Part shown: positions 26,440 through 35,467 of the stretch, piece by piece
Numbering within the stretch: position 1 is the stretch's first letter
Layout of the letters: each line of letters starts with the position of its first letter
From: Flammeovirgaceae bacterium
GTDB lineage: Bacteria > Bacteroidota > Bacteroidia > Cytophagales > Cyclobacteriaceae
DNA length: 64,000 nucleotides
Reading direction: 5' to 3'
Assembly: GCA_020635915.1 (NCBI GenBank)
Contig: JACJYU010000001.1
Location: 992,001-1,056,000, forward strand
Translations under genes and position numbers: made by a program
Notes under the pieces: generated by a model
What the model was told of the DNA's origin: nothing
The model's input: the letters and a program-made list of their open reading frames with translations, nothing else
Databases searched by the model: none

Positions 26440-27945
26440 CTATTGGGCCCTCCTGATTGCCCTTCCTTTGAATTGACGGGTAGGTCCTCCTTCATTGAAA
26501 GCCTCCACGCCACTCACGAATACCCGTTTTATCCCAACGGACAGGGCGTGTGGCTCCCGGAAAGTGGCCCGGTCCGAAACCGTGTTGGGGTCAAACAGCA
26601 CAAGGTCCGCATAGTAGCCGGGCACCACCTCCCCAATTTTTTTCAAATTCAAATTGGCGGCCGCCTGGCCGGTCATCTTGTGGATGGCCTCTTCCAGCGT
26701 CAACACATGTTGCTCCCTTACATATTGCCGCAATACCTTGGTGAAGGCCCCATGCCCCCGCGGGTGCAGCCCCTCGGTTGTGCCATCCGAGCAGATGTTG
26801 GCGTAAGGCCACATCAAGATCGTCTGGATATCCGCCTCGTCCATGCTGGTGGCAATAATGCTTTCGTCCCCACCTTCCTTTTCCACTATATCGATCAAGT
26901 CCATCAGCGTTTGCCCCGCACTGGTTTTCCTTAGTTCGGCCACCTCCGCAAGCGTTTTGCCTACGTACCCGGGCATGGGCGAGTAGTCACCAATAATCAC
27001 GCCTTGGGGCGTGGTGAGTTCCGTCAGGGCAAAATGTGCCGCAGCCCTGTCCTTGAAATTGCGTTGAGGAAACAATACCGTCATTGTGGATTGCCAGTAG
27101 GGGTAGGGATAAACATCAGCCGTGATGTCCACCCCGGCTTCCCTGGCCGAGTCAAGCATGGCCACCATTTTTGCAGACTGGCCCCATAAACTTTTCATGG
27201 CCAACTTCGCATGCGAGATTTGCACCGGCACGCCCGCCTCCCTGCCGATATGGATGATCTCCTTTAATGCGTCCCAAAAGTAACGGTCCTCGCTTCGCAT
27301 GTGGCTGATGTAGCGGCCACCGTAAGGGGCAACCACGGCCGCCAACTGCACTACCTCGTCCTCATTTGAATAAATGCCCGGGTCGTACTCCAGGCCGGTC
27401 GAAAGGCCCAAGGAGCCGTTTTCCATGTCTTGTGCCAGCATTTTTTTCATTTGGCCTACCTCCTCCGGTGTGGCTTCCCTTTGGTACTTATCGCCCATTG
27501 TCATCCTCCTCAGGGTATTATGGCCGGTATATGACCCCACATTGATGGCCACCGGTAGGCTGTCCAGCCTGCGCAACAACACGGCTATGGGAAACCTGGA
27601 ACCCCCGTCCTGCCCGATTATCATGGTGGTGACGCCCTGACTGGCAAGGGCGGCCACGTCCCTTGCCTCGAACATGCCCCAATCGTGGTGGCTGTGCGTG
27701 TCAATAAACCCCGGGGACAAAACCAGACCCGTTGCATCGATTTCTTGTTTTGCCGTGGCCTTTGACAAATCCCCAACCGCGGCAATGGTGTCGGCATTGA
27801 TGCCTACATCCGCGGTAAACGAAGGCTTCCCGCTGCCATCCACCACACGGGCGTTGCGGATAACGGTGTCAAAATGCTCCTGGTGGCAGGCACCTGCCAA
27901 TAACGCGCCCACCACAATGGACAAGAATTTTTTCATGGTGCTCAT
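26440..27945 (-). CDS. N-acyl-D-amino-acid deacylase-like lipoprotein
   Basis: 501 aa. The ATG at 27945 overlaps the upstream gene's stop as ATGA, supporting this start and translational coupling. Lipobox LAGAC with Cys20. Motifs are SPGFIDTHSHHD (metal His84, His86), YISHMRSED, VQISHAKLA and ICSDGTTEG. At the position where D-aminoacylases carry the zinc-binding Cys there is IIGQDGGS, so Asp113 may replace it. These enzymes release D-amino acids from N-acyl-D-amino acids; here the protein would work at a periplasmic membrane face. It is a paralogue of 23285. Confidence 0.85.
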   Translation of the reverse strand: MSTMKKFLSIVVGALLAGACHQEHFDTVIRNARVVDGSGKPSFTADVGINADTIAAVGDLSKATAKQEIDATGLVLSPGFIDTHSHHDWGMFEARDVAALASQGVTTMIIGQDGGSRFPIAVLLRRLDSLPVAINVGSYTGHNTLRRMTMGDKYQREATPEEVGQMKKMLAQDMENGSLGLSTGLEYDPGIYSNEDEVVQLAAVVAPYGGRYISHMRSEDRYFWDALKEIIHIGREAGVPVQISHAKLAMKSLWGQSAKMVAMLDSAREAGVDITADVYPYPYWQSTMTVLFPQRNFKDRAAAHFALTELTTPQGVIIGDYSPMPGYVGKTLAEVAELRKTSAGQTLMDLIDIVEKEGGDESIIATSMDEADIQTILMWPYANICSDGTTEGLHPRGHGAFTKVLRQYVREQHVLTLEEAIHKMTGQAAANLNLKKIGEVVPGYYADLVLFDPNTVSDRATFREPHALSVGIKRVFVSGVEAFNEGGPTRQFKGRAIRRAQ

Positions 27946-28679
27946 TTTATGCGGCCAATCCTTAAAAATACTGGAAAATAAACAGATTCCACTTCCTTTC
28001 GCCATAGTGGTTTGACCTCCTCCATAAATTTGCCTACCGGGCTGAACCCATTTTTTCTTATAAAATTTTGCACGGCAGACCAGGTAGTGATGTAGCCGTG
28101 CAAGTCACTTAGCGACCAATTTACCTCAATCTTAAAATCCGGTGCTTTTATTTCTTCGAATGGAAATGGGATTGACTTGTATTGGCCTTCAACTATTTTA
28201 CGCTCCGTGTCCCAATAGGGATAGACCACATCAAAGTAAAAACGGTCCAGTGCCTCATTAAAGAGCGGTGTGAAGCGGACCGGGCTATATCCAAAGGCAG
28301 CTATAATGGCACCGGTTTTACCTACCCGCCCCACCTCTTTATAAAATTGTTCCCGGTCAAACCAATGAATGGCTTGCCCGATTGTTATAAGGTCAATAGA
28401 GCTATTGCCGAACCCGGTTTGTTCCACCCCACCCAGGTGATAGTGGATGTTGGGGGCAATAACGGCATTTTTAAGTTGCTGTGCGCTTATATCCGATGCA
28501 TGCACCTTTCCAAAAGAACTGGCAAGGACCCTTGCCACCTGTCCGTTTCCCGTACCACAATCCCATGCGGTATCAAATTGCCCCACGAATTGATAAATAA
28601 AATCATAGAGCGCCTTGGGATATACCGGGCGAAACCTTGCGTACCCTTTTGCATGCCCGGAAAAAAGGTCTTTGGACAT
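27942..28679 (-). CDS. class I SAM-dependent methyltransferase
   Basis: 245 aa. SAM-binding motif I is DCGTGNGQVAR (40-50), and GHAKGYARFRPVYPKALYDFI at the start is typical of Methyltransferase_11-type proteins close to yeast Tmt1/UbiE-like enzymes; ITIGQAIHWFDREQFYKEVGRV is the motif after the acidic loop. Its substrate is unknown. It lies 9 bases after the ureohydrolase gene and overlaps the next gene by four bases (ATGA), so it is firmly inside the operon. Confidence 0.85.
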   Translation of the reverse strand: MSKDLFSGHAKGYARFRPVYPKALYDFIYQFVGQFDTAWDCGTGNGQVARVLASSFGKVHASDISAQQLKNAVIAPNIHYHLGGVEQTGFGNSSIDLITIGQAIHWFDREQFYKEVGRVGKTGAIIAAFGYSPVRFTPLFNEALDRFYFDVVYPYWDTERKIVEGQYKSIPFPFEEIKAPDFKIEVNWSLSDLHGYITTWSAVQNFIRKNGFSPVGKFMEEVKPLWRKEVESVYFPVFLRIGRIK

Positions 28680-28688
28680 AACGCCTAA

Positions 28689-29480
28689 TTAGCTGTGCAA
28701 AAGCAAATGGAGCAACTCTTTATAAAGTTTGGCCGCCAGCATGGCGGTAATGCCAGATGGGTCACGGGCGGGGTTTAACTCCACCAGGTCCGCGCCCACC
28801 ACGTTCCCCTTGATGTGTTGGATAATGGACAATACTTCACGTGTGGTGAAACCTCCCGGTTCGTGATGGGAAACCCCCGGTGCAAACGCGGGGTCCACCA
28901 CGTCCAGGTCCAAAGAAATGTAAACAGGCCCATCCAATTGAAACCGGTCATCCCCTTTCCAGTCCTTCATTTCAATCACCTCCACGCCAAAACGTTTTGC
29001 CTGGCCATATTGGTGGGCGTTCATCGTCCGGATGCCCACCTGCACCAACCGGTTTGCCAGGCCTTCTTCCATGATCCTGGCAAAAGGACAGGCATGGGAA
29101 TATGGGTTTCCCTCAAAGTCGTGATAGAGGTCGTTGTGGGCATCCAGGTGAAGCACGGTAAGCGGGCCGTACTTTTCCGCAAATGCTTTTACCACCGGAT
29201 AAGTAACGGAGTGGTCCCCACCCAATGACAATACCTTGTCCGATCTTTTAAGAAGAGTGGAGATGGCCGTGTTAATGGCCGGGATTGCCCCAGGCCCTTC
29301 AGGCAACACCAGGTCCCCTTCGTCCTTCCATCCACTATGGCCCTTTAGGTCGGCCAGGCCTTCCGTAAAATAATTGGACGAACCGGAATGGTATGCCTCC
29401 CTTATTTTGGGCGGTGCTTGCGCGGGGCCGCGCATAAACGAGGAGAATTCGTCAAAAGGAATGCCTACTACGGAAATCAT
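28689..29480 (-). CDS. agmatinase/arginase family ureohydrolase
   Basis: 263 aa, somewhat short for the family. The dinuclear manganese site is complete: GGDHS (87-91), HLDAHND (111-117) and SLDLDVVDPAFAPG (189-202). Ureohydrolases split urea or formamide from guanidino or formimino compounds (arginine, agmatine, guanidinobutyrate, formiminoglutamate). The usual DAHPD-type motif reads DAHND and the loop SHACPF differs from the agmatinase SHGTPF. Its start overlaps the decarboxylase stop (ATGA), which suggests that the two enzymes act in one pathway. The exact substrate is open. Confidence 0.85.
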   Translation of the reverse strand: MISVVGIPFDEFSSFMRGPAQAPPKIREAYHSGSSNYFTEGLADLKGHSGWKDEGDLVLPEGPGAIPAINTAISTLLKRSDKVLSLGGDHSVTYPVVKAFAEKYGPLTVLHLDAHNDLYHDFEGNPYSHACPFARIMEEGLANRLVQVGIRTMNAHQYGQAKRFGVEVIEMKDWKGDDRFQLDGPVYISLDLDVVDPAFAPGVSHHEPGGFTTREVLSIIQHIKGNVVGADLVELNPARDPSGITAMLAAKLYKELLHLLLHS

Positions 29481-30898
29481 AGTTTTATTTTCCTTGCATG
29501 GTTTTTAATTGCCTCCCACCCTTTGGCCACTGCCTCCAGCGAGGTGTTGCCATTGCCCGACACCAGGCGAATGGTATATTTATCGTGCAGCTTGGTTTGT
29601 GTCAGGAAAATATTCCCTGTTTGGTTAAGGCCCTCCAACAAGGTTTTGTTGATTTCATTAAGCCCTGACTCGTTTTTTAACCCCTTGGGCCGGTACCTAA
29701 AGCACACGAGGTTGAGCGGAACGGGCGCCAGCAGTTCAAAATCTTCTTCCTTTTCGATTTCATCTTTAAGCCACCGCCCAATCTCAATATGTTGATTAAT
29801 TACCTTTCGCAGTCCTTCCACCCCGTAGCTCCTGATCACAAACCACAACTTGAGTGCCCTGAAACGCCTTCCCAGCGGAATGCCCCAATCCCGGTAATTG
29901 TTCACCTGGTGGTCCTGGGGTGTTTTGAGGTATTCGGGCAAGATGCTAAACGTGTCGGTCAGCGCTTTTTTGTCTTTTACAAAATAGGCAGAACAGTCAA
30001 AATTGGTCAACATCCATTTGTGCGGGTTAACAACAAAACTATCCGCCAATTCAACCCCCTCGCTCATCCACCTCATTTCCGGCAACAACAAGGCCGTGCC
30101 GGCATAAGAGGCGTCAATATGGTGCCAGCATTTATATTTAGCGCAAATTTCCCCTATGGCCTTAATGGGATCAATGGCCGTGGAGCTGGTCGTGCCCAGG
30201 GTCGACACCACGCACAAGGGCACCAGCCCCAGGGCAATGTCTTTTTCCATGGCGTTTTCCAATGCATCCGGTTTCATTTCAAAATTTTCGTCCACCTCCA
30301 CCTTCACCAGGTTGTCAATGCCAAAGCCGGCAATCCTCACGCCCTTGTCCACCGATGAGTGGGCCTGCACGGAAGCATATATCCTGAATTTTTCGTTCCC
30401 CTCAAACCCGCTTTGGTTGATGGCATAGCCCGTTTGGTACTCACGGGCGGTCAACAAGGCCACCAGCGTGGACGAGGAACTGCTGTCTTGTATTACGCCC
30501 GTCAGGTGGGAAGGGAGCCCCAGCATGTCCCGGAGCCACTCCATCATACGCTCTTCCAATTCCTCTGCCGCGGGGGAAGTAAGCCACACCATGCACTGTG
30601 CGCCCATGCTGGCGGCCAGCATTTCCGCCAACACGGACGGCCCACTGGTGCCAGAGGGGAAGTAGGCGAAGAACTGTGGGTGTTGCCAATGGGTCATTCC
30701 CGGCAAGATGATCTTATCGAAATCGGAAAATATGGCCTCAAAACCCTCGCCATGCCCGGGGGCACGGTCGGGAAGTTGGGCTTTTATGTCCCCCGGTTTG
30801 ATGTTGGGTTTTACTGGATAGTCCCCCACGTTGTCCATGTAGTCGGCCATCCAATCCACCAGCTGGTGTGCCGCTTTGCGAAATTCCTTTGATGTCAT
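29477..30898 (-). CDS. PLP-dependent group II decarboxylase (aromatic-L-amino-acid decarboxylase-like)
   Basis: 473 aa. It matches aromatic amino acid decarboxylases along its length: MTHWQHPQFFAYFPSGTSG (68-86), WLTSPAAEELE (105-115), the PLP-stacking His180 in VQAHSSVDKG, Asp262 in HIDASYAGTA, and the Schiff-base Lys294 in NPHKWMLTNFDCSA. It would make an amine and CO2 from an L-amino acid such as Trp, Tyr, Phe, DOPA or His. It is the first gene of the operon, and the ureohydrolase begins within its stop codon. The preferred amino acid cannot be read from motifs alone. Confidence 0.9.
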   Translation of the reverse strand: MTSKEFRKAAHQLVDWMADYMDNVGDYPVKPNIKPGDIKAQLPDRAPGHGEGFEAIFSDFDKIILPGMTHWQHPQFFAYFPSGTSGPSVLAEMLAASMGAQCMVWLTSPAAEELEERMMEWLRDMLGLPSHLTGVIQDSSSSSTLVALLTAREYQTGYAINQSGFEGNEKFRIYASVQAHSSVDKGVRIAGFGIDNLVKVEVDENFEMKPDALENAMEKDIALGLVPLCVVSTLGTTSSTAIDPIKAIGEICAKYKCWHHIDASYAGTALLLPEMRWMSEGVELADSFVVNPHKWMLTNFDCSAYFVKDKKALTDTFSILPEYLKTPQDHQVNNYRDWGIPLGRRFRALKLWFVIRSYGVEGLRKVINQHIEIGRWLKDEIEKEEDFELLAPVPLNLVCFRYRPKGLKNESGLNEINKTLLEGLNQTGNIFLTQTKLHDKYTIRLVSGNGNTSLEAVAKGWEAIKNHARKIKL

Positions 30899-30960
30899 TT
30901 TTTGAACTGTCTATACCCCAAGCCTACCGTTGGCGCCCCTAAGGTATCGGAAATGTGGCA

Positions 30961-30989
30961 AAAAAAAGAGGGGCGGCATGGCCCCTCTT
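30961..30989 (-). terminator. rho-independent terminator of the susCD operon
   Basis: On the minus strand AAGAGGGGC (complement of 30981-30989) and GCCCCTCTT (complement of 30966-30974) form a perfect 9-bp stem with a 6-base loop, followed by T residues (complement of the A run 30961-30967). It lies just after the susD-like stop. Confidence 0.85.
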
Positions 30990-31012
30990 GTTTTCCTTCT
31001 TATTGTTTAAAA

Positions 31013-32422
31013 CTAATAGCCGGGATTGGGCTGAATGACGGGGTTGGCATCTATTTCCGCTTGCGGAATAGGAAGCACAAACCTGTCGTTCGGGTATGGG
31101 ATCGAACAAATTGGCGAGGTGCATTGGTTTCTCACCACACCTTGCTTCTTGCGCATCAAATCCCAAAGCCTTTGGCCTTCAAAAGCCAATTCTATCCTTC
31201 TCTCCCGTGCAATATCATCCAATAAGGCCGGGCCTGAAGAGGCTATAGGGGTTGCGGTGGGCAATCCACGAAGGCGGATCTCATTCACGTCTGCCCTTGC
31301 GCCCGGCTCGTCAGGGGACGATTTCATGGCCCTTGCCTCCGCACGGATCAGGTACATTTCTGACAGGCGGATTACTTTGGTGTTGTCCTCGCCCTTTACG
31401 CTTGGGTATTTGTTCATGCGGAATGGAGCAAAAGCACCTGACAGCCCTGGATCGGGTTTGTACAAGCCTTGCCGTGCATCCCCCGCTGGTATTAGGGAAT
31501 ATACATCATCGGAGGGCAAATAATCGCCATAGCCTTCCACAATGTACATCCTGCCCAATGCATCAGAGCCCCTGTTGTCCGAGGGCGTCATGGATATTTC
31601 AAAGATTGATTCTGAACTATAATCCGATGACCAGGAACTCACATAATTGGCGTTGGATACAAGGCTGTATTTGCCGCTGTTGATGACCTCGGTGGCCATG
31701 GCCTCCGCATTGGCCCAATCCGCTTTATAAAGGTAAACCCTTGCCAGCAAGGCCTTCACTGCCGTGGCCGACAGGGTGGCCGTATTGCCAGACCTGGGCG
31801 TATCCTTCATCAGTGTCAATGCCTTTTGCATATCGCTGATTACCTGGGCATAAACCTCTGCAACGGTGTTCCTGGCCGGGGTGCTCAATTGATCAAATTT
31901 CAATACAATTGGAACGCCCAGATGGCTTGCATCAGCGGTAAACTGGTAGCTCTGTGCAAACAGTCGTACCATATCAAAATAGATAAGGCCTCGCAAAGCA
32001 TAGGCTTCGCCCACAATATGGTCCTTATCGGCCTGCACTGCGGCAGGAACCTCCACCTCACTGTTAATGATGGCATTGGCAGCCACGTTGGCCTCGTACA
32101 TTACCTCCCAGATGTCTTCTGCATCATCATCGGCACGGGTGGCCACATATTCCGCGTAATTCCTTACCCGGTTGGCCTGACTGTTTTGCTTTACATCGTC
32201 AGACATCACGTCAGGTATCAAAATAAAATACCTGCCATAGTAATCGGAATTAGACAGGTCGTTATACACGCCTGTAATGGCCGACTTAAAATCCTCTAAG
32301 GTGGTTAGTGCCTGGGTATCGGCCACCGATTGCTGAGGCTGCAATTCCAAAAAATTATCGGAACACGATAGCATCACCATGGTGAGGACTGCTACCGTGA
32401 TTTTATTTCTAAATTTTTTCAT
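31013..32422 (-). CDS. SusD/RagB family nutrient-binding outer membrane lipoprotein
   Basis: 469 aa. Lipoprotein signal ending MVMLSC, then the SusD N-terminus NFLELQPQQSVADTQALTTLEDFKSAITGVYNDL, TPR-like helices (YVATRADDDAEDIWEVMYEANVAANAIIN, GEAYALRGLIYFDMVRLFAQSY) and the conserved C-terminal region (RLSEMYLIRAEARA, ALLDDIARERRIELAFEGQRLWDLMR). SusD proteins cap the SusC channel at the cell surface and bind glycans or peptides. It follows the SusC-like gene by 18 bases and is closed by a terminator. No hydrolase gene belongs to the unit, so the ligand is unknown. Confidence 0.95.
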   Translation of the reverse strand: MKKFRNKITVAVLTMVMLSCSDNFLELQPQQSVADTQALTTLEDFKSAITGVYNDLSNSDYYGRYFILIPDVMSDDVKQNSQANRVRNYAEYVATRADDDAEDIWEVMYEANVAANAIINSEVEVPAAVQADKDHIVGEAYALRGLIYFDMVRLFAQSYQFTADASHLGVPIVLKFDQLSTPARNTVAEVYAQVISDMQKALTLMKDTPRSGNTATLSATAVKALLARVYLYKADWANAEAMATEVINSGKYSLVSNANYVSSWSSDYSSESIFEISMTPSDNRGSDALGRMYIVEGYGDYLPSDDVYSLIPAGDARQGLYKPDPGLSGAFAPFRMNKYPSVKGEDNTKVIRLSEMYLIRAEARAMKSSPDEPGARADVNEIRLRGLPTATPIASSGPALLDDIARERRIELAFEGQRLWDLMRKKQGVVRNQCTSPICSIPYPNDRFVLPIPQAEIDANPVIQPNPGY

Positions 32423-32440
32423 TTCATTTATTATTTGATT

Positions 32441-35400
32441 CTATAGTCCAATATCAATACCAAACGTAAACGTCTTGATGGCTGGTGTAAGCCCGTTGGC
32501 AATACCGTTGATGGCCTGCTCAGGGTCAAGGTGCAAATCCTTGTCCTTGGTGTGTGTCCACAAGTTAACGCCCCTGGTGTATACCCTCAACGACCTGAGG
32601 TGCATCCTTGAAACAATGGCGCTGGGCACGTTATAGGCCACGGTCAGGTTCCTTAGCCTCACAAAAGAAGCATCATGCAACCATCTGGTTTGGTCACCTA
32701 TGTTACTGTTCATGTTGCCCCCCCACATGTGCTGTGGAAACTTGGCATCGGTCCTTCCGGGCATCCACCGGTTTTCAAACGCATAGGTTGTGGTGCTCCT
32801 GGGGGTAAGGGCCCCGTCCCCATGATAAAACCGTTCATTGGAATCATAGATGTAGTTTCCTGATGAATAAGAAAACTGTGCGCTCAGGGATATCCCCTTA
32901 TAGGTAAACACGGTGTTGAACCCTCCATAGTGGTCCGGAGTGGCGCTCTTGCCCACCAAAAACCTTTCGGCTGCATTGATATCAGAAGTGGTCTCGCTAC
33001 GGGTGGAGTCGGTGTACCACAATGGTTGACCATTGGTTTGGTCAACACCAGCCCATTCATAAAGGTAGTAGGATTGGTAATCCTGTCCCTCCTGGCGCCT
33101 CTTGGTGCCATCGTTAAAGTCATCCTTCAGTTTGGTTATCTTGTTTTTGAGGAGGGTGGTGTTAAACCCAACACTCCAGGAAAAGTCGGTCAATTGCAAA
33201 ACAGTGGCATTCAAAGACAGTTCCAACCCGGAATTCTTCATCTCCCCAAAATTTTGTGTCAGGCTTTGAAAACCGGTAGTCCTGGAAACGGGCACATCCA
33301 ATATCAGGTCCGATGATACCCTTGAAAAGTAATCCACAGTACCATTTACCCTGTTCAACAAACTGAAGTCAAGGCCTACGTTGAAGTTTTCCTGGCTTTC
33401 CCAGGTTAGCAGTGGGTTGGCAATTTGGGAAGGCGCGCCTCCAGGCGCCCCATCATAATCCTGGCCATAGGCATAAAGCCCCACAGAAGGAAAATTACCA
33501 ATTGCGGCATTTCCGGTTACCCCATAGGAGGTGCGCAGCTTCAAATTGTCTATAAAGGTGGCCCCGGAGAGAAAATCTTCTGCCGTTACGTTCCATGCGC
33601 CACCTACCGAATAAAATGTACCCCATCTTGAATCCCTACCGAAGCGTGATGAACCATCCCTTCTCAAGCTGGCAGAAAAGAAATATTTTCCATCAAAATC
33701 GTAGTTGACCCTGGACAAAATGGAATTAAAAGTAAAGCCTGTCCGGGTACTCTCTGTATCAAAGGCCGCAGCAGCACTGGCCAGTGTTTTCAGTTTGTCG
33801 TTAGGGAAGCTCTCACCGTATCCATAAAGGGTTTTTCGTTTGGATTCCTGCGCCTCGTAACCCACGAGGGCCTCTACATTGTGCCTTCCCCCCAGGGTAA
33901 CGCCATAGGTCAGCGTTTGTGTGCCTACCCAGTTTTTATCCAATACCGTGTTTTCTTGTGCATAACCACCACTGTTCCTTCCATCGCCATAGCGTGGGTT
34001 CTTGTATTGGTACTCATCCACCTGTATCGCGTCCACGTTCCATTGCGAGCGTGCGGTAAAGTTCTTAAGGAATTTGACCGTTACCGCAAAGTTATCAATC
34101 AGCCTGAGTTGGGTGGTGTTTCGGGCATCATCCCCACTCAAGGCGCCAACAGGATTATTGCCACCCATAGGGAAATAATTCTTGTGCTCAGCATTGAACC
34201 GGCCCTGGTCATCGCGAATAGGGATGAGCGGGGAGAGCAGGTAAGCGTTGTAGAGCGGGTTGGCCCATGCCGATCCGTCCACCATACCGTTTTGATCCGT
34301 ATTGGAAACACTTAGGTTATTGGAAATGGTAAGGAAATCGGTTGCCTTCACTTCCAGATTCAGGCGGGTTGACAACCGGCTGAAATCCGTGCCAATGATA
34401 TAGCTTTGCTGGTCAAAATAGGATCCGGAAAGGAAGTATTTCACATTGTCGGTAGCCCCACTAGCACTGATGTCGTACGATTGGTTTGCCCCTGTCCTGG
34501 TCACCGACTCCAGCCAGTCTGTGTTGGTGGGCAGCCCGGTGGAGGGGTCGATCAATTGGGTAAACCGGCTGTCAAAGTTGGATTGGGCCTGTGCCGGGGT
34601 ATCGCCCCTGTTGGTATAGCCTTCCAGGAACAATTGTGTGTATTGATCCGCGTTAAGTGGCTTAAGGAGGTTCTTTGAAGCCACGTTGTTAAAGCCAACC
34701 TGTGTCTTGATGTCAATCCTGGGCTTGCCCTGCTTACCGCTTTTTGTGGTGATCAGGATGACCCCGTTTGCGCCACGGGACCCATAGATGGCCGTGGAAG
34801 AAGCGTCTTTCAATACCGTAACGCTTTCAATGTCGTTCGGGTTGATTCCCGCCATTACGTTGGCACTTCTGTCACCATTGTCGTTCAACTCCGCGATGTT
34901 ACCAGAAGTCACGGGTATCCCATCTATGACGTACAACGGTTCGCTGGAGGCGGTGATGGAGCCAATCCCCCTGATCCTAATCTGGGTATTGGCACCAGGC
35001 GACCCGTCAATTCCCGTGGCCTGGACGCCTGCCAAGTTCCCCTGAAGGGTTTGTTCAAAAGATGCCATGGGAACCTGCTCCAGCTTGGTGTTGTCCAAAG
35101 AACCCACCGAACCTGTAATGGCCTCCTTTTGCTGCGTTCCATAACCTACAACCACCACCTCAGCCAATTGACCTACTTCGGATTCAAGCGTAATGTTGAT
35201 GGATGTCTGGTTTCCGATTGGAACCTCCTGGGTCTTAAAGCCTACAAAAGAGAACACCAATGTTCCCCCTTCGCTTGGCTTGTTGATCCGGTAGTTTCCA
35301 TTCGCATCGGTTACTGTACCTTGAACGGTACCTTTCAGAATGACGTTAACTCCCGGGATGGCCGTATTATCTTCCGATGATACCACCCTTCCGGAAATTA

Positions 35401-35467
35401 CTTCACCCTGGCCAAATGCCACAATCCCTGCAAACCACAAGGACCCTAACAGTAGAAGTTTTTTCAT
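32441..35467 (-). CDS. SusC/RagA family TonB-linked outer membrane transporter
   Basis: 1008 aa. Signal peptide (MKKLLLLGSLWFAGIVAFG), a carboxypeptidase-regulatory-like domain (about 25-100, ISGRVVSSEDNTAIPGVNV), the plug with its TonB-box region and VVVGYGTQQKEAITGSV (about 108-125), the SusC-specific YVIDGIP and SIYGSRGANGVILITTK segments, then a large beta barrel. It takes up nutrients across the outer membrane using TonB energy, with the adjacent SusD protein as lid. It is the first gene of a two-gene operon; upstream lies a 448-base non-coding stretch with a palindrome. Confidence 0.96.
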   Translation of the reverse strand: MKKLLLLGSLWFAGIVAFGQGEVISGRVVSSEDNTAIPGVNVILKGTVQGTVTDANGNYRINKPSEGGTLVFSFVGFKTQEVPIGNQTSINITLESEVGQLAEVVVVGYGTQQKEAITGSVGSLDNTKLEQVPMASFEQTLQGNLAGVQATGIDGSPGANTQIRIRGIGSITASSEPLYVIDGIPVTSGNIAELNDNGDRSANVMAGINPNDIESVTVLKDASSTAIYGSRGANGVILITTKSGKQGKPRIDIKTQVGFNNVASKNLLKPLNADQYTQLFLEGYTNRGDTPAQAQSNFDSRFTQLIDPSTGLPTNTDWLESVTRTGANQSYDISASGATDNVKYFLSGSYFDQQSYIIGTDFSRLSTRLNLEVKATDFLTISNNLSVSNTDQNGMVDGSAWANPLYNAYLLSPLIPIRDDQGRFNAEHKNYFPMGGNNPVGALSGDDARNTTQLRLIDNFAVTVKFLKNFTARSQWNVDAIQVDEYQYKNPRYGDGRNSGGYAQENTVLDKNWVGTQTLTYGVTLGGRHNVEALVGYEAQESKRKTLYGYGESFPNDKLKTLASAAAAFDTESTRTGFTFNSILSRVNYDFDGKYFFSASLRRDGSSRFGRDSRWGTFYSVGGAWNVTAEDFLSGATFIDNLKLRTSYGVTGNAAIGNFPSVGLYAYGQDYDGAPGGAPSQIANPLLTWESQENFNVGLDFSLLNRVNGTVDYFSRVSSDLILDVPVSRTTGFQSLTQNFGEMKNSGLELSLNATVLQLTDFSWSVGFNTTLLKNKITKLKDDFNDGTKRRQEGQDYQSYYLYEWAGVDQTNGQPLWYTDSTRSETTSDINAAERFLVGKSATPDHYGGFNTVFTYKGISLSAQFSYSSGNYIYDSNERFYHGDGALTPRSTTTYAFENRWMPGRTDAKFPQHMWGGNMNSNIGDQTRWLHDASFVRLRNLTVAYNVPSAIVSRMHLRSLRVYTRGVNLWTHTKDKDLHLDPEQAINGIANGLTPAIKTFTFGIDIGL

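Noticed and set aside
23285..27945. The two D-aminoacylase-like genes as a recent duplication or mobile insertion
   Set aside because: They differ in length and active-site residues, are separated by the DUF389 gene and show no flanking repeats.
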